The notes beneath the pieces are model-generated. The model did no database searches and was not told where the DNA came from. It was given only the letters and a program-made list of their open reading frames with translations. The translations under genes were made by a program, and so were the position numbers. Below are positions 63,930-64,000 of a stretch of DNA of 64,000 bases, one piece after another. Positions within the stretch are counted from its first letter, which is position 1. Each line of letters opens with the position of its first letter. The stretch is from Terrisporobacter mayombei (GTDB taxonomy: Bacteria > Bacillota > Clostridia > Peptostreptococcales > Peptostreptococcaceae). The stretch spans positions 248,001 through 312,000 of the forward strand of contig NZ_JACRYU010000016.1 of NCBI RefSeq assembly GCF_014333445.1. Direction: 5' to 3'.

Positions 63930-64000
63930 TTATTTTTTTAATTTTACAATCATTTCTTCTGTAGGTGTTACATAAATTGTGCTATTAGTTTCATAAATTA
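63930..64000 (-). CDS. C-terminus of an unidentified protein, cut by the window edge
   Basis: An open minus-strand frame runs from the edge to a stop at 63930-63932, ending TPTEEMIVKLKK. It is followed by a terminator-like hairpin. Only about 22 residues are visible, so no family can be named. Confidence 0.4.
   Translation of the reverse strand, partial: IYETNSTIYVTPTEEMIVKLKK

Overview
This window is AT-rich, gene-dense chromosomal DNA from a spore-forming low-GC Firmicute. Gene content and order (spoVD-murF-mraY-murD-spoVE-murG, ftsQ-ftsZ, spoIIGA-sigE-sigG, tandem YIEGIA genes, der-plsY-gpsA-spoIVA, the sepF-ylm-divIVA block) resemble Clostridioides difficile and its relatives, so a member of Peptostreptococcaceae is the best guess. 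Species is not assigned. Almost all genes are on the + strand. I found no rRNA, tRNA or CRISPR array.

Layout. 0-8.5 kb: an atypical MurE-family ligase, ychF (minus), the yfmF/yfmH peptidase-like pair, a PHP-type tyrosine phosphatase, lgt and rsmH. 8.5-12.3 kb: a metabolic/transport insert between rsmH and ftsL, made of a SAM-I riboswitch with metY, a MATE transporter and a minus-strand lipoprotein. 12.5-25.2 kb: the division and wall cluster (ftsL-like, spoVD, murF, mraY, murD, spoVE, murG, murA, ftsQ, ftsZ), without mraZ, ftsA, murC or a canonical murE. 25.4-28.3 kb: the spoIIG region (spoIIGA, sigE, sigG, ylmC). 28.3-31.6 kb: nrdR, pgeF and an OmpR-type two-component system. 31.6-39.8 kb: two YIEGIA paralogues with a small partner, a DUF512 radical-SAM protein, der, plsY, gpsA and spoIVA. 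39.8-50.1 kb: a decayed alanine-symporter fragment, serS, a DUF1540 protein, an HlyD-like protein, yggS-sepF-yggT-ylmH-divIVA, and ileS behind a T-box. 50.2-58.2 kb: divergent tetR/degV with a clear palindromic operator, mtnN, a DUF5665/DksA-like/deacetylase group, lspA-rluD, and pyrR-uraA behind a PyrR attenuator. 58.2-64 kb: an accessory end with a lone OLD-family nuclease, a large modular GH25 lysozyme with four near-identical SH3b repeats, a broken paralogue of it, and the C-terminus of one further gene.

Working together: most of the window builds the wall, divides the cell and makes spores. Lipid I/II synthesis (MraY, MurG), the SpoVD/SpoVE synthase pair, FtsL/FtsQ/FtsZ/SepF/DivIVA, the SigE/SigG cascade and the coat ATPase SpoIVA are all here. 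RNA-level control is common: a SAM riboswitch, an Ile T-box, a PyrR attenuator, and two strong hairpins that bury the ribosome binding sites of murA and spoIVA. The signals I find most worth following are those hairpins, a degenerate dispersed repeat lying just downstream of terminators (one copy inside the ileS leader), the swapped GIHH motif of IleS, and the atypical MurE. No wholly new multi-gene system is demonstrated.
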